Positions 43,938-51,597 of a stretch of DNA of 64,000 nt are shown in pieces. Position 1 is the stretch's first letter. The number at the start of each line of letters is the position of its first letter. Both the position numbers and the translations under genes were made by a program. The notes below the pieces were generated by a model, which saw only the letters and a list, made by a program, of their open reading frames with translations, did no database searches and was not told the DNA's origin. The DNA is from QIAW01 sp035487295 (GTDB taxonomy: Bacteria > Acidobacteriota > Terriglobia > Terriglobales > Acidobacteriaceae), in the NCBI GenBank assembly GCA_035487295.1, contig DATHMH010000015.1, forward strand, positions 186,001 through 250,000. Direction: 5' to 3'.

Positions 43938-44591
43938 CTACTTCTTTTTTCTTCTGGCCCGGGTGCGCAGCACAGAGATTGTCCCCCCGGCCAGCGCTCC
44001 TCCTCCAAGAACTGAGAGCAGAGGTAATGGCGTGCTGCCTTGCGGGAGCTGCTGTGAGGGCTGGACGATTTGGTTTGCGTTCGCGCCGCTAGCGGGCGCC
44101 TTTTCGGCGTTCGCTGATGCCAAGAGCAGCCGCGCTGGAAGCCTTTTCGAAGCCTTAACCGGCAGCAGCTCTCCCATTTGCCGCGGCGGGACCGGAAGGA
44201 CAACTTTGAAGTGGACCTCATTCTCTGTCCCAGGAATGGGAAAGTTGTTTGCGTCAACCACCATCACGACCATGGCGTGGGGGCCATCTTTCAATCCAGT
44301 GAACGTGTACTCGGTCTCAACCGTGTCAACCGGATCCTGATCATCAAGCTGGAGCTGAAAAGTTGGGGATTCAGCAGGCGTGGCTGGCTTTACCATCTCG
44401 TACTTGCACTGGACTATGTTGATGTTCAATACTTCGCCATTCCTGGGACTCAGAATTCGCACTGCGCTGTGTGGGTTCGCCTCAGGCGCGGGTTGTGGAG
44501 GCGTGGTCTGCCCGAAAGAAGAGATTGCTCCAGCGAAAACAAACCATAGAACGATTGGCCGCAACTTCCGCAAAGTCTGTTTGTATTGCAA
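43938..44591 (-). CDS. Secreted protein with LPQGS sorting-signal tail, probable sortase substrate
   Basis: This 217-residue protein has an N-terminal signal peptide (LRPIVLWFVFAGAISSFG) and an Ig-like beta domain (about 40-130: HSAVRILSPRNGEVLNINIV, TFTGLKDGPHAMVVMVVD). After a Pro/Gln/Ala-rich spacer, the last 36 residues are LPQGS, a hydrophobic stretch (PLPLLSVLGGGALAGG) and the basic end RTRARRKKK (DNA 43941-44048). This is the three-part layout of a cell-wall sorting signal. LPQGS deviates from LPxTG. It is immediately upstream of the sortase gene and probably co-transcribed. The ligand or surface role is unknown. Confidence 0.75.
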   Translation of the reverse strand: MQYKQTLRKLRPIVLWFVFAGAISSFGQTTPPQPAPEANPHSAVRILSPRNGEVLNINIVQCKYEMVKPATPAESPTFQLQLDDQDPVDTVETEYTFTGLKDGPHAMVVMVVDANNFPIPGTENEVHFKVVLPVPPRQMGELLPVKASKRLPARLLLASANAEKAPASGANANQIVQPSQQLPQGSTPLPLLSVLGGGALAGGTISVLRTRARRKKK

Positions 44592-45041
44592 TTTATGTTT
44601 CTCCTGACTACGAGCGGCACGGCTGCTTCAAAAGGCTAACGCCAACCCGACTTGAAGTTAGCGAAGATTACTATCTTGGAACGAATTTCCGCTTTCCGGG
44701 GGCTAGAGTGTGTGAAGACTCAGGAGCTGGAGCGGCGCTCCCCGGAACGCCCTTTGTGGGCTGTTCTCTCGTTCTCTACAATCTTAAAAATGTATTAAGC
44801 CGTTACTGCATTTATTTCCAACAATAGCCATTCACATTCCAAATATCCGTATATCGATTCGACAAAAATTCGGGATGTGACTCATGTTTACATATTAGTT
44901 AACTTCTCTATGCAATTTAGAAGCCAGAGCAGTACACGAGGTGGTCCGGATAGGGAATAGAATAGAAATGATTGACACCTTACCTGTTTTGCTAAAGAAT
45001 TGGGTGCCAGCCCCCGAACATGCAAAATGAAAGGCAGGTTT
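44592..45041. other. 450 bp AT-rich divergent promoter region
   Basis: No gene is recognised. The stretch 44780-44960 is distinctly A/T-rich compared with the surroundings. A candidate plus-strand promoter is TTGACA (44972-44977) with AAGAAT at 44995-45000 and 17-base spacing, about 45 bases before the downstream ATG. A small dyad GCTAAC/GTTAGC sits near 44634-44662. Confidence 0.5.
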
Positions 45042-45851
45042 ATGTTTGAAGAAAGCAACAGTGTATCTGAAGGTTCCGGCGAGGGCATGTCCATGATGAC
45101 AAAGATCCTGCTGGCGGTGGTCGTGGTATTCATTGCCGTCTCGGCCTTCTTTTTCTATGAGTTAAACGACAAGATCGGCGCCCTTCAGGCGCAGCAAACC
45201 GCTTCTGAGCAGCAGGCCCAAAAAAAGATCAACGAGTTGAGCTCCCAAGTCAAAGCAGATCGCGAGATGCTGGCCTCCCAGGTAGGTATGACGGAAAAGG
45301 AACTGGCCGCGCGCTCGGCTCAGTTGCGCCGGCAACAGGAAGAAGCCGAATCGCGGCTGGCTGAACAGCAGAATGCCGTCAACACGGCGGTCACAGGGGT
45401 CAAGACTGAAGTCACGAATGTAGAAGGCGATCTTTCTTCTACGAAAAGCGATCTGGAGGCCACCAAGGCCAAGCTGGAGCACACCATCGGCGATCTGGGC
45501 CTGCAGAGCGGCCTGATTGCGCACACCCGCGACGAGCTCGATACCCTGAAGCACAAGGGAGACCGCAACTACTATGAATTCACGTTGCGAAAAGGGAAGG
45601 GCCGCACGCCGGTTTCCACCATCAGTCTGGAGCTGCGCAAGACCGACGCCAAGAAGAACAAATACACGCTTGACGTTCTGGCTGACGACAGGACGATTGA
45701 GAAGAAGGACCGCAACGTATTTGAGCCATTGCAGTTCTACACCGGGCGAGATCATATGTTGTATGAGTTAGTGGTCAACGATATCCAGAAAGACCAGATT
45801 TCGGGTTATCTCTCCACCCCCAAGAACGCACCGCAGCCGGCAGTTCAATAA
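45042..45851 (+). CDS. Membrane-anchored coiled-coil protein
   Basis: This 269-residue protein has one membrane helix (KILLAVVVVFIAVSAFFFY, about 21-39), then a long heptad-rich coiled coil (about 42-170, rich in Gln, Glu, Lys, Ala) and a C-terminal beta-rich domain (YYEFTLRKGKGRTPVSTISL followed by ELRKTD). I do not recognise the family. The topology (short cytoplasmic N-terminus, extracytoplasmic coil) suggests a periplasmic spacer or scaffold. ATG 45042 is preceded by AAAGGCAGG; upstream in-frame codons are less supported. It precedes a YetF-like gene by three bases, so they are likely co-transcribed. Confidence 0.65.
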   Translation: MFEESNSVSEGSGEGMSMMTKILLAVVVVFIAVSAFFFYELNDKIGALQAQQTASEQQAQKKINELSSQVKADREMLASQVGMTEKELAARSAQLRRQQEEAESRLAEQQNAVNTAVTGVKTEVTNVEGDLSSTKSDLEATKAKLEHTIGDLGLQSGLIAHTRDELDTLKHKGDRNYYEFTLRKGKGRTPVSTISLELRKTDAKKNKYTLDVLADDRTIEKKDRNVFEPLQFYTGRDHMLYELVVNDIQKDQISGYLSTPKNAPQPAVQ

Positions 45852-45854
45852 GGC

Positions 45855-46382
45855 ATGTGGCCGGGAACGTGGCACAGCCTGCTTGAAGTCGTTCTCCGGA
45901 CCGGGGTGATTTATCTTTTTGTGCTGGTAGGCGTGCGTCTGAGCGGAAAGCGCGAAGTAGGCCAGATGACACCCTTCGACCTGACCTTGCTTCTGCTGTT
46001 GAGCAACGCTGTGCAGAATGCCATGGTGGGTCCCGATAATTCCCTGGTGGGCGGAGTGGTGGCAGCGGCCACGCTGCTGACACTTAATTATTTTGTCGCT
46101 GAACTTTCAGGCGCCAATCGCCGCTTCCGAAAATTTGTCCAGGGATCGCCGACGCTGCTGGTGCACAACGGCGAGGTGATTTCCGCTCACATGGCGCGGG
46201 AACACGTTACGACCGACGAGTTGCAACGCTCTTTGCGCGAGCACGGCATAAGTTGCATTCCCGAAGTCGCCCTGGCTGTGCTCGAAGTTGATGGCTCGAT
46301 CAGTATTCTTAAATATGACGATGTCCCGGCCCACATCGCCACCGGGCATCCAAGGCTGAAGTTTCTGCAGAAGCATCAGTGA
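45855..46382 (+). CDS. DUF421 (YetF-like) membrane protein
   Basis: This 175-residue protein has three hydrophobic helices at the N-terminus (LEVVLRTGVIYLFVLVGVRL with the family motif SGKREVGQMTPFDLTLLLLL, then SLVGGVVAAATLLTLNYFV). A cytoplasmic DUF421 domain follows (GSPTLLVHNGEVISAHMARE, HVTTDELQRSLREHGI, EVALAVLEVDGSISIL). The function is unknown in the family, though Bacillus members have been tied to spore and stress phenotypes. It begins three bases after the coiled-coil gene. It ends just before a GTTTC inverted repeat. Confidence 0.88.
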   Translation: MWPGTWHSLLEVVLRTGVIYLFVLVGVRLSGKREVGQMTPFDLTLLLLLSNAVQNAMVGPDNSLVGGVVAAATLLTLNYFVAELSGANRRFRKFVQGSPTLLVHNGEVISAHMAREHVTTDELQRSLREHGISCIPEVALAVLEVDGSISILKYDDVPAHIATGHPRLKFLQKHQ

Positions 46383-46385
46383 AAG

Positions 46386-46542
46386 AAGTTTCGAGTTTCT
46401 AGTTTCCAGTTTCAAGTTTCTTTCACCGCAACAGTCAAAAAGAAAATGCGTGACTTGGCCCCCCCCGATTTTTTCTCGCTTTTCTCGGGCCTCCCTGTCT
46501 CCGCGGTGAGAAATCCGGTCTAGAACTTGAAACTCGAAACTG
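46386..46542. repeat. GTTTC-unit inverted repeat enclosing CTCCCTGTCTCCGCGGTG word
   Basis: TTTCGAGTTTCTAGTTTCCA and following bases (46386-46420) are complementary to GAACTTGAAACTCGAAACTG (46523-46542). Between them lie a C8 run (46460-46467) and a CTCCCTGTCTCCGCGGTG word like that at 2701. It separates two convergent genes and could act as a bidirectional terminator. Confidence 0.6.
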
Positions 46543-46544
46543 CT

Positions 46545-47168
46545 TTATTGAATCTTCACCGGAACCGAGTGATCATAAAACGTAATCAGCACCTGCAAAG
46601 ACTTGCGCTTGTCAAAAGCTTCCTGATTCACGGGAAAACCAACAATCACCGTGCCCTGCTGGGTTTCCCCAGGCTGTAATTTGGTGTCTGGGCGCAAGGG
46701 GTCGATTTTGTTCTGCGCCAGGGCCGGGTAAGCCTGGAAGTAACGGTCATGATCCACGGCGGACGCAGCTTCATCGCGAAGGATAGATTGGTCTGGCGCT
46801 CCGGCGGCGGGCGTCATCTCCACATAAATGCTTTTGATTATGACCGGCTGCTTGCTGACGTTTTTGACGGCAACATTAACTGCTACCAGCATGCTGTCTT
46901 TGGTCACCTGCTCGACCCCGGTGACATTGAGAATTTGACCGGTGCCGGCGGAACGTCCCATTACCAGAGTGAAGATTCCAACAATAAGCGCCACAGCGAC
47001 GGCAGCGATAGCTACTGGAAGTATGGGAGGCAGCCGCCACTTGGCGCTGTCCATCTCTTCTGTCATAGGCATGTGGCCGGCATCGACCGGCGTACGATCG
47101 GAGGCAGGTTTTGGCTCCTCAGCAGGATTGTGGCCTAGTGCAGGGGGAACAGGGCTGGGGTCTGGCAT
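46545..47168 (-). CDS. Single-pass membrane protein with Ig-like extracytoplasmic domain
   Basis: This 207-residue protein is not recognised as a named family. It has a Pro-rich cytoplasmic N-terminus (1-45), one membrane helix (LPPILPVAIAAVAVALIVGI) and a beta-rich domain with the pattern of FxLYD/DUF4352-like folds (MLVAVNVAVKNVSKQPVIIK, TKLQPGETQQGTVIVGFPV). It ends in ITFYDHSVPVKIQ. The domain may bind another envelope protein. Its start lies about 220 bases from the divergent sensory cluster. Confidence 0.6.
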   Translation of the reverse strand: MPDPSPVPPALGHNPAEEPKPASDRTPVDAGHMPMTEEMDSAKWRLPPILPVAIAAVAVALIVGIFTLVMGRSAGTGQILNVTGVEQVTKDSMLVAVNVAVKNVSKQPVIIKSIYVEMTPAAGAPDQSILRDEAASAVDHDRYFQAYPALAQNKIDPLRPDTKLQPGETQQGTVIVGFPVNQEAFDKRKSLQVLITFYDHSVPVKIQ

Positions 47169-47387
47169 AACTTCCTCCGTTCAAGTGAGATGCTGATTGC
47201 AAGCTGCGGGAGTCATTCAACCGGGCCACAATAATACACCTAAGCTGGAAGGGCAGTGTGTCCGGCAGATCTAAAGGCACGCTGTTCACGCGGGTGGCAA
47301 TAGCAACCTTTACAGAATTTCTGGTATCTAAGCAAATCGTTAGCGTATTTTAATGCAAAGTTAAAAGCCTGATGATCTGGATGGTTT

Positions 47388-47987
47388 ATGGAATCTGGAA
47401 ACACTCAAGCCAAACTCACTACATATTTTCACGCTGAACGCATTATCCATTTCTACTTCTCGCAAGAAGAGCGCCTGCGGTTCCTAAGAGCTTTTCTGGT
47501 GACTCCCCAAAAACCAGACCGGCTCATTGTCGGCGCGCAGAATGAAGACTTAGGCTTTTTGGAAGCGGAATTCCGCGTGGCTTGCCGGATTCCGGCCGGC
47601 CTTATGACAGTGCGATTAGCGGGGAACTGCCATCAAAATGTTTGCCAGGTGCTGGCATCGGCTTTTCGCTGCCGGGCCGATGGCGATACCAAGGTGCTGA
47701 TAGACCTGGGCGCGACGGCAAGGGTGCACGAAATTGCCGAAACGGAATCTCTGCTTACCTCCGGGTTTCGCGGCGTGCCGGTGGTTTGCATGACCCAGTA
47801 TGATGGCCACCGGCTGCGGGAGGCGATCCCGGTTTCCCAATTGCGCCGCCATGGGCTGGTAATCTTCCGCGATTTCTACGCGCTTCCTGTAAGCCATCGG
47901 GCCGCCCTGGACGGGAATAGTGCCGGACAAAATCGAAGACGCCCCACAGCGGAAAACGGCTTGCACGAATCCATGACTTTGGTTTAA
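47388..47987 (+). CDS. MEDS/DcmR-like sensory domain protein
   Basis: This 199-residue soluble protein fits the pattern of the MEDS sensory domain (methanogen/methylotroph DcmR type): HAERIIHFYFSQEERLRFLR followed by AFLV, LIVGAQNEDLG, a central KVLIDLGATARVHEIAETE and late RRHGLVIFRDFYALPV. The overall RecA-like alternation of strands and helices agrees. The last 25 residues are polar. It is six bases from a receiver-domain gene and is followed by a degenerate receiver, so it likely belongs to a small signalling operon. Identification is by pattern only. Confidence 0.5.
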   Translation: MESGNTQAKLTTYFHAERIIHFYFSQEERLRFLRAFLVTPQKPDRLIVGAQNEDLGFLEAEFRVACRIPAGLMTVRLAGNCHQNVCQVLASAFRCRADGDTKVLIDLGATARVHEIAETESLLTSGFRGVPVVCMTQYDGHRLREAIPVSQLRRHGLVIFRDFYALPVSHRAALDGNSAGQNRRRPTAENGLHESMTLV

Positions 47988-47993
47988 CGGAAA

Positions 47994-48395
47994 ATGACAC
48001 CAGCGCACCACCTTTTGATTGTTGACGACGAGCCCAACGTGTTGCTCACCCTGGGCATGATTTTTGAGCTTGACGGCTATAACGTAAGCAAGGCCGGCAG
48101 CTGCGCCGAGGCGTTGAAGATGCTCGGCAATGGAACGCGGTATGACGCGGTGATTACCGATCTGAACATGGAGCGGCAGGATATTGGATTGGAAGTTGCT
48201 CGGGCCGCACTGCAACTGACCCCGCGTCCGGTGGTTGTAATCTGCACCGGGTATGCCGACCTGCGCAACACGCAAGCCGCTCTCAACATGCGGGTGGATT
48301 ATTTTGCCACCAAACCCGTGGACCTCGACGAACTGAAGGGCGCGATTCGCAGGTTGAAAGAGCGTAGTACGTTAGCGCGAAGAATTGCGGGATGA
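47994..48395 (+). CDS. Single-domain response regulator
   Basis: This 133-residue receiver domain has the acidic pair in LLIVDDEPNVLLTLGMIFEL, the phosphoacceptor aspartate in AVITDLNMERQDIG, threonine in VVICTGYADLRN and lysine in FATKPVDLDELK. No output domain is present. The tail is basic (LKERSTLARRIAG). It lies between the MEDS-like gene and a receiver-like protein lacking the phosphoacceptor, on one strand with gaps under ten bases. Confidence 0.82.
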   Translation: MTPAHHLLIVDDEPNVLLTLGMIFELDGYNVSKAGSCAEALKMLGNGTRYDAVITDLNMERQDIGLEVARAALQLTPRPVVVICTGYADLRNTQAALNMRVDYFATKPVDLDELKGAIRRLKERSTLARRIAG

Positions 48396-48399
48396 TGTC

Positions 48400-48810
48400 A
48401 TGGCGACTGCTCCTAATCCGGAGATAAGACTTGCGCTGGTGGTGCATCCTAACCTCTCAGTGTTATCGAAATTTCAGGAAACATTCAAGCAAGCCGGCAT
48501 GACCACCCTGCTGGCGCGCGATCTGCCCACCGCTTTGATTGCCATTTCGCAAAACGATTTTGAGATTGCGGTGATCTCATGGCGGATCACCGAGCCGGGA
48601 GACGGCTGGGCCCTGGGCGCGACCCTGCGAAGAATTTTCCCCTCCGCATTTGTCGCCGTGCTGGCCAATGAGACCAGCGTCCCAACCTTGAAAGAGGCCA
48701 TCAACCAGGGCTTTGACCAGCTCTATGAAGAATCACAGCCGGCGGAAGAGATAGCGACGCAGGTGGTTGTCCACTTTTCCAAACATCCACGGCCGAGTGC
48801 AGTCCAGTAG
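48400..48810 (+). CDS. Degenerate receiver-like protein
   Basis: This 136-residue protein has a receiver-type alternation (RLALVVHPNLSVLSKFQETF, TTLLARDLPTALIAI, FEIAVISWRITEPGDGWALG, AFVAVLANETSVPTL, INQGFDQLYEESQPAEEI). The residues needed for phosphorylation are missing: the DD pair becomes VHPN and the acceptor position reads VISWRI. It is probably a pseudo-receiver acting by protein contact. GGGATGATG precedes the ATG at 48400. It starts four bases after the upstream regulator stops. Confidence 0.65.
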   Translation: MATAPNPEIRLALVVHPNLSVLSKFQETFKQAGMTTLLARDLPTALIAISQNDFEIAVISWRITEPGDGWALGATLRRIFPSAFVAVLANETSVPTLKEAINQGFDQLYEESQPAEEIATQVVVHFSKHPRPSAVQ

Positions 48811-48820
48811 GCTTTTCTAT

Positions 48821-49414
48821 TCAGTTCAGTTTTTGCAGGCGGGCAATCAATTTTTGCGCCAGGTTCTCTTCCGATTCAGACCACAGCAGCCGCGCGCTGA
48901 TGCCGCAATTCTTTTCTACGGCCGCGCTGAAGGCAACGAGTTTGGCGACGTTTTCTTTCACCCTTTGCTGGCCGATTTCCGTCAGCTCCATATCTTCAAA
49001 CAGGAAGTCGGAGTCCGGGCCAAAATCAATTTGCACGTGTCCATTCTCGTTGTAAATGCCTTCGTCAAAATTCACGCCGTGAACCAGAAACTTTACCTTA
49101 TGCGGCTGCTCGACCCAGGAATCGTATTCCGGGCCCGGCGACCAGAGGTCCCATACCGCTTCGAAGATATATCCATTATCGTCATGCAGAAATTCGCCCG
49201 CCAACTCCACCGCCTGCTGCGGGGGCACATGGTAGTCAAAAGTTTCCTGGCTGATCACGGGCTCATTCCAACTTACACTGTGCACGGCAAAATAGCCGAT
49301 GCCGGGGTGCTGGGGAGAGAAGGGAAACTGCCGCAGAACGCACTGCACGCGCAACAGCATGTCGGCTTCGCCGAAGCCGGGCCACCAGAGATTTAAATAG
49401 AGCGAGTCGGCCAT
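48821..49414 (-). CDS. Hypothetical cytosolic protein, 197 residues
   Basis: I do not recognise this family. It is acidic, rich in Trp, Phe and His, without signal peptide or membrane segment. Notable stretches are LYLNLWWPGFGEADMLLRVQ, IFEAVWDLWSPGPEYDSWVE and VQIDFGPDSDFLFEDMELTE. The pattern suggests an alpha/beta fold with a helical C-terminus. It is convergent with the degenerate receiver gene (ten bases apart) and divergent from the STAS gene, so it may relate to signalling, but this is speculative. Confidence 0.55.
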   Translation of the reverse strand: MADSLYLNLWWPGFGEADMLLRVQCVLRQFPFSPQHPGIGYFAVHSVSWNEPVISQETFDYHVPPQQAVELAGEFLHDDNGYIFEAVWDLWSPGPEYDSWVEQPHKVKFLVHGVNFDEGIYNENGHVQIDFGPDSDFLFEDMELTEIGQQRVKENVAKLVAFSAAVEKNCGISARLLWSESEENLAQKLIARLQKLN

Positions 49415-49505
49415 AGGTTTAATTGTAATTCCGCGCGGTTGTGGTCTTCACTCACTGCCATGCAGTCTTTGGCGGATGCGCGGAAAAGGTGTATCATTCT
49501 GCGCA

Positions 49506-49853
49506 GTGCCTACTCATCTCAAAAAACAGGGAACTACCGCCATTTTAGAGCTGCAGGGCAAGCTCGCCCTGGGAGACAACCTGGATGAGTTTCGCACCAA
49601 ATGGAGTGAAGCCATCGCCACTGGTGTACGCGATGTGGTGGTGAACCTGGAAAAAGTTCCCATGGTGGATTCTTCCGGAATCGGCAGCCTCATCCGCTGC
49701 CATTCTGCCGTTACAGCTATCGGCGGAAAGCTCAAGCTGGTGAGCGCGGGAGAGATGGTACGCCAATCGTTCCGCATCATGCGCCTGGACCGAGTGTTCG
49801 AGTTCTATGACAACGAGGCCAGCGCCCTGGCTTCGATCACGGCCGCTGTCTGA
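49506..49853 (+). CDS. STAS-domain protein (anti-anti-sigma factor-like)
   Basis: This protein of about 115 residues is one STAS domain (TAILELQGKLALGDNLDEFR, DVVVNLEKVPMVDSSGIGSL followed by IRCHSAV, GGKLKLVSAGEMVRQSFRI). The SS pair in VDSSGIG holds the phosphorylatable serine. The C-terminus ENEASAL-like segment (EFYDNEASALASI) is typical of RsbV-like proteins. The start could be GTG 49506, matching where homologues begin, or ATG 49476; neither has a clear ribosome site. tRNA-Glu follows about 100 bases later. Confidence 0.8.
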   Translation: MPTHLKKQGTTAILELQGKLALGDNLDEFRTKWSEAIATGVRDVVVNLEKVPMVDSSGIGSLIRCHSAVTAIGGKLKLVSAGEMVRQSFRIMRLDRVFEFYDNEASALASITAAV

Positions 49854-49954
49854 CCCGTTCGTTGTCACTCACTTTTCGCACGGCCCGCAACGATTTTGTT
49901 ACAATCAAAGTCTGCCAAGCTCCCGCCTGGGAATTCTCAGTGCAGACCAGCCGC

Positions 49955-50032
49955 GTCCCCGTCGTCTAGCCCGGCCTAGGACATCGCCCTTTCACGGCGG
50001 TAACACGGGTTCAAATCCCGTCGGGGACGCCA
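49955..50032 (+). tRNA. tRNA-Glu (anticodon UUC)
   Basis: The acceptor stem GTCCCCG (49955-49961) pairs with CGGGGAC (50022-50028), followed by G and encoded CCA (50030-50032). The anticodon stem ATCGCC/GGCGGT closes the loop CTTTCAC with anticodon TTC, which reads GAA. The T arm ACGGGTTCAAATCCCGT is regular. An integrase remnant begins eight bases downstream, so this tRNA 3' end is a likely attachment site. Confidence 0.95.
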
Positions 50033-50039
50033 AATCCTT

Positions 50040-50654
50040 TCAAGCAGTTACAGCGGCTTCCTTCTGGGAGCGAGGTACACCGAAGGTACACTCAGTGTCT
50101 GTTTTGGCCCTAATCATGCTAACAACCTTGCTCTGCGCCGCCCTTTTCTGCGGACTGAGAGCCTGTGAGTAGATGTCGAGCGTGATCTTGGCAGACGCAT
50201 GGCGTAACAGCTCTTGCACAACCTTCACGTCCTCCCCGTTTGACTTGAGGATGGTCGAGTAGGTGTGCCGGAACGTATGCCACGTGACGTGCTTCTTAAT
50301 GCCCAGCTTTCGTGCTGTTGGTTGGATGTGGTAGCGCATCACTGTGCTTAGCCATATCGGTTGCTTACCACGCTTCACGCCAGCACGAGTGCTGCTGGTT
50401 GCAAACACCCAGTCAGATGGCTTCTTGAAGGGTGTTTGCCTGTACCACTCAAGGAGGTCGTGCGCAATGAATTCATCCATCGGGACTGGCTTCCTGGATG
50501 TCTCCGTCTTGCACCTGCCTTCCTGTTGGTCAACAAAAGACCGCGCCACGTTGAGATGCAGGTTTGAATAATCTACATCTTCCCACTTCAAACCCGCCAG
50601 TTCGCCTCTTCGCAATCCCGTCACCATATCCAGAAACACCAGTATTCTGAACAA
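50040..50654 (-). pseudogene. Truncated tyrosine recombinase (phage-type integrase) at tRNA-Glu
   Basis: The 204-residue frame holds only the catalytic domain. Active-site residues are present: R15 (TGLRRGEL), H126 and R129 (WHTFRHTY), H152 (LLRHAS) and the nucleophile Y162 (LDIYSQAL). The N-terminal arm-binding and core-binding domains (about 150-200 residues) are missing; an in-frame stop lies just upstream of the TTG that opens the frame. The stop codon is eight bases from the tRNA CCA end and the gene points toward the tRNA, the usual layout at the edge of an integrated element. It is probably a remnant unable to excise. Confidence 0.85.
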
Positions 50655-50725
50655 TAATCTTTAAGATGTCTTATCAGGCACAATTGGTTCCCGCCAACCA
50701 GCACAGTACAATACATTGAGACGGC

Positions 50726-51439
50726 ATGGATTCAGAATCGGTTCTGCCCCTTATCCGAAGCTGTCTAAGTTGCAGATTCCGGGAAGACAGATTGTTCTGT
50801 AACCTAGACTCTGACGCTCTTCATGAACTTGAGCGCCTCAAGCGGTCGTCTGCTTTCTCGGAAGGTCAAGTGCTATTCCACGAAGGCCAGGCGGCAGAAC
50901 AGGTCATGATTTTGTGCCAGGGACGAGTAAAACTGAGCGTTTCATCGCTTAAGGGCAAGAAAATGATTTTGAGCATTGCCGAGGCCGGCGAAGTTCTGGG
51001 GCTCAGCTCCGTTATAGCTGAGAAGGGATACGAGGCAACTGCTGAAGCGTTGGAGCCGGTGCAGGTCAATACTATCGAGAGAAAACCGTTTATCGAATTC
51101 CTACACAAGTTTCAAAACGTAGCAGTTCATGCCGCGCGAGAATTGAGTGAAGCACAACTACGCGCGTGCAATGAAGTTCGGCTCATAGGATTAACACAAT
51201 CGGTTCCTCAAAAACTGGCTGGACTCCTTCTGCAGTGGGATGAAAAGAACCCAGAGAGCAGGCGAGGCATGGTAAAACTCTCCCTTACCCACGAGGAAGT
51301 GGGCCAGCTTCTTGGTACTTCACGGGAAACAGTTACGCGGGCTTTGACAGAATTAAAGAAGAAAAAAATCATAAGCATACGCGGCGTGAATATCCACATC
51401 CTAAGCGCTGAGAAACTACGCCAAGCTGCTGGATTATAG
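50726..51439 (+). CDS. Crp/Fnr regulator with four conserved cysteines (paralogue 1)
   Basis: This 237-residue regulator has a cyclic-nucleotide-binding-type beta roll (about 30-130: FSEGQVLFHEGQAAEQVMIL) and a Crp-type winged helix (LTHEEVGQLLGTSRETVTRA). The recognition helix RETVTR (200-205) keeps the Glu and Arg that in E. coli Crp contact the GTGA half site. Cysteines C13, C16, C25 and C64 occur at the same positions in the other two full-length paralogues here, which suggests a redox centre rather than cAMP sensing. No TGTGA-N6-TCACA site was seen upstream of this gene, unlike the other regulators. Confidence 0.88.
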   Translation: MDSESVLPLIRSCLSCRFREDRLFCNLDSDALHELERLKRSSAFSEGQVLFHEGQAAEQVMILCQGRVKLSVSSLKGKKMILSIAEAGEVLGLSSVIAEKGYEATAEALEPVQVNTIERKPFIEFLHKFQNVAVHAARELSEAQLRACNEVRLIGLTQSVPQKLAGLLLQWDEKNPESRRGMVKLSLTHEEVGQLLGTSRETVTRALTELKKKKIISIRGVNIHILSAEKLRQAAGL

Positions 51440-51528
51440 GCTGCCTGCGAGAGTTTATGGACCCCTTTCAAAACCTGCTTTAACGATTCAACCGCGCGTA
51501 ACAGATATTTGTTTTCATCACGTCGTTC

Positions 51529-51544
51529 CGTGACCCACATCACA
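51529..51544. promoter_or_regulatory. Crp/Fnr-type palindrome A
   Basis: CGTGACCCACATCACA fits NGTGA-N6-TCACN. Its centre is about 61 bases before the start of the secreted OB-fold-like gene at 51598. Confidence 0.7.
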
Positions 51545-51597
51545 GCACCAAACCCAGAACTAATTTCAAAATGGCACTGCGATTCAAGGAGGAGACT

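Noticed and set aside
40553..46542. Possible CRISPR-like spaced repeats
   Set aside because: The units are 7-8 bases, adjacent or inverted, with no regular spacers and no cas genes in the window.
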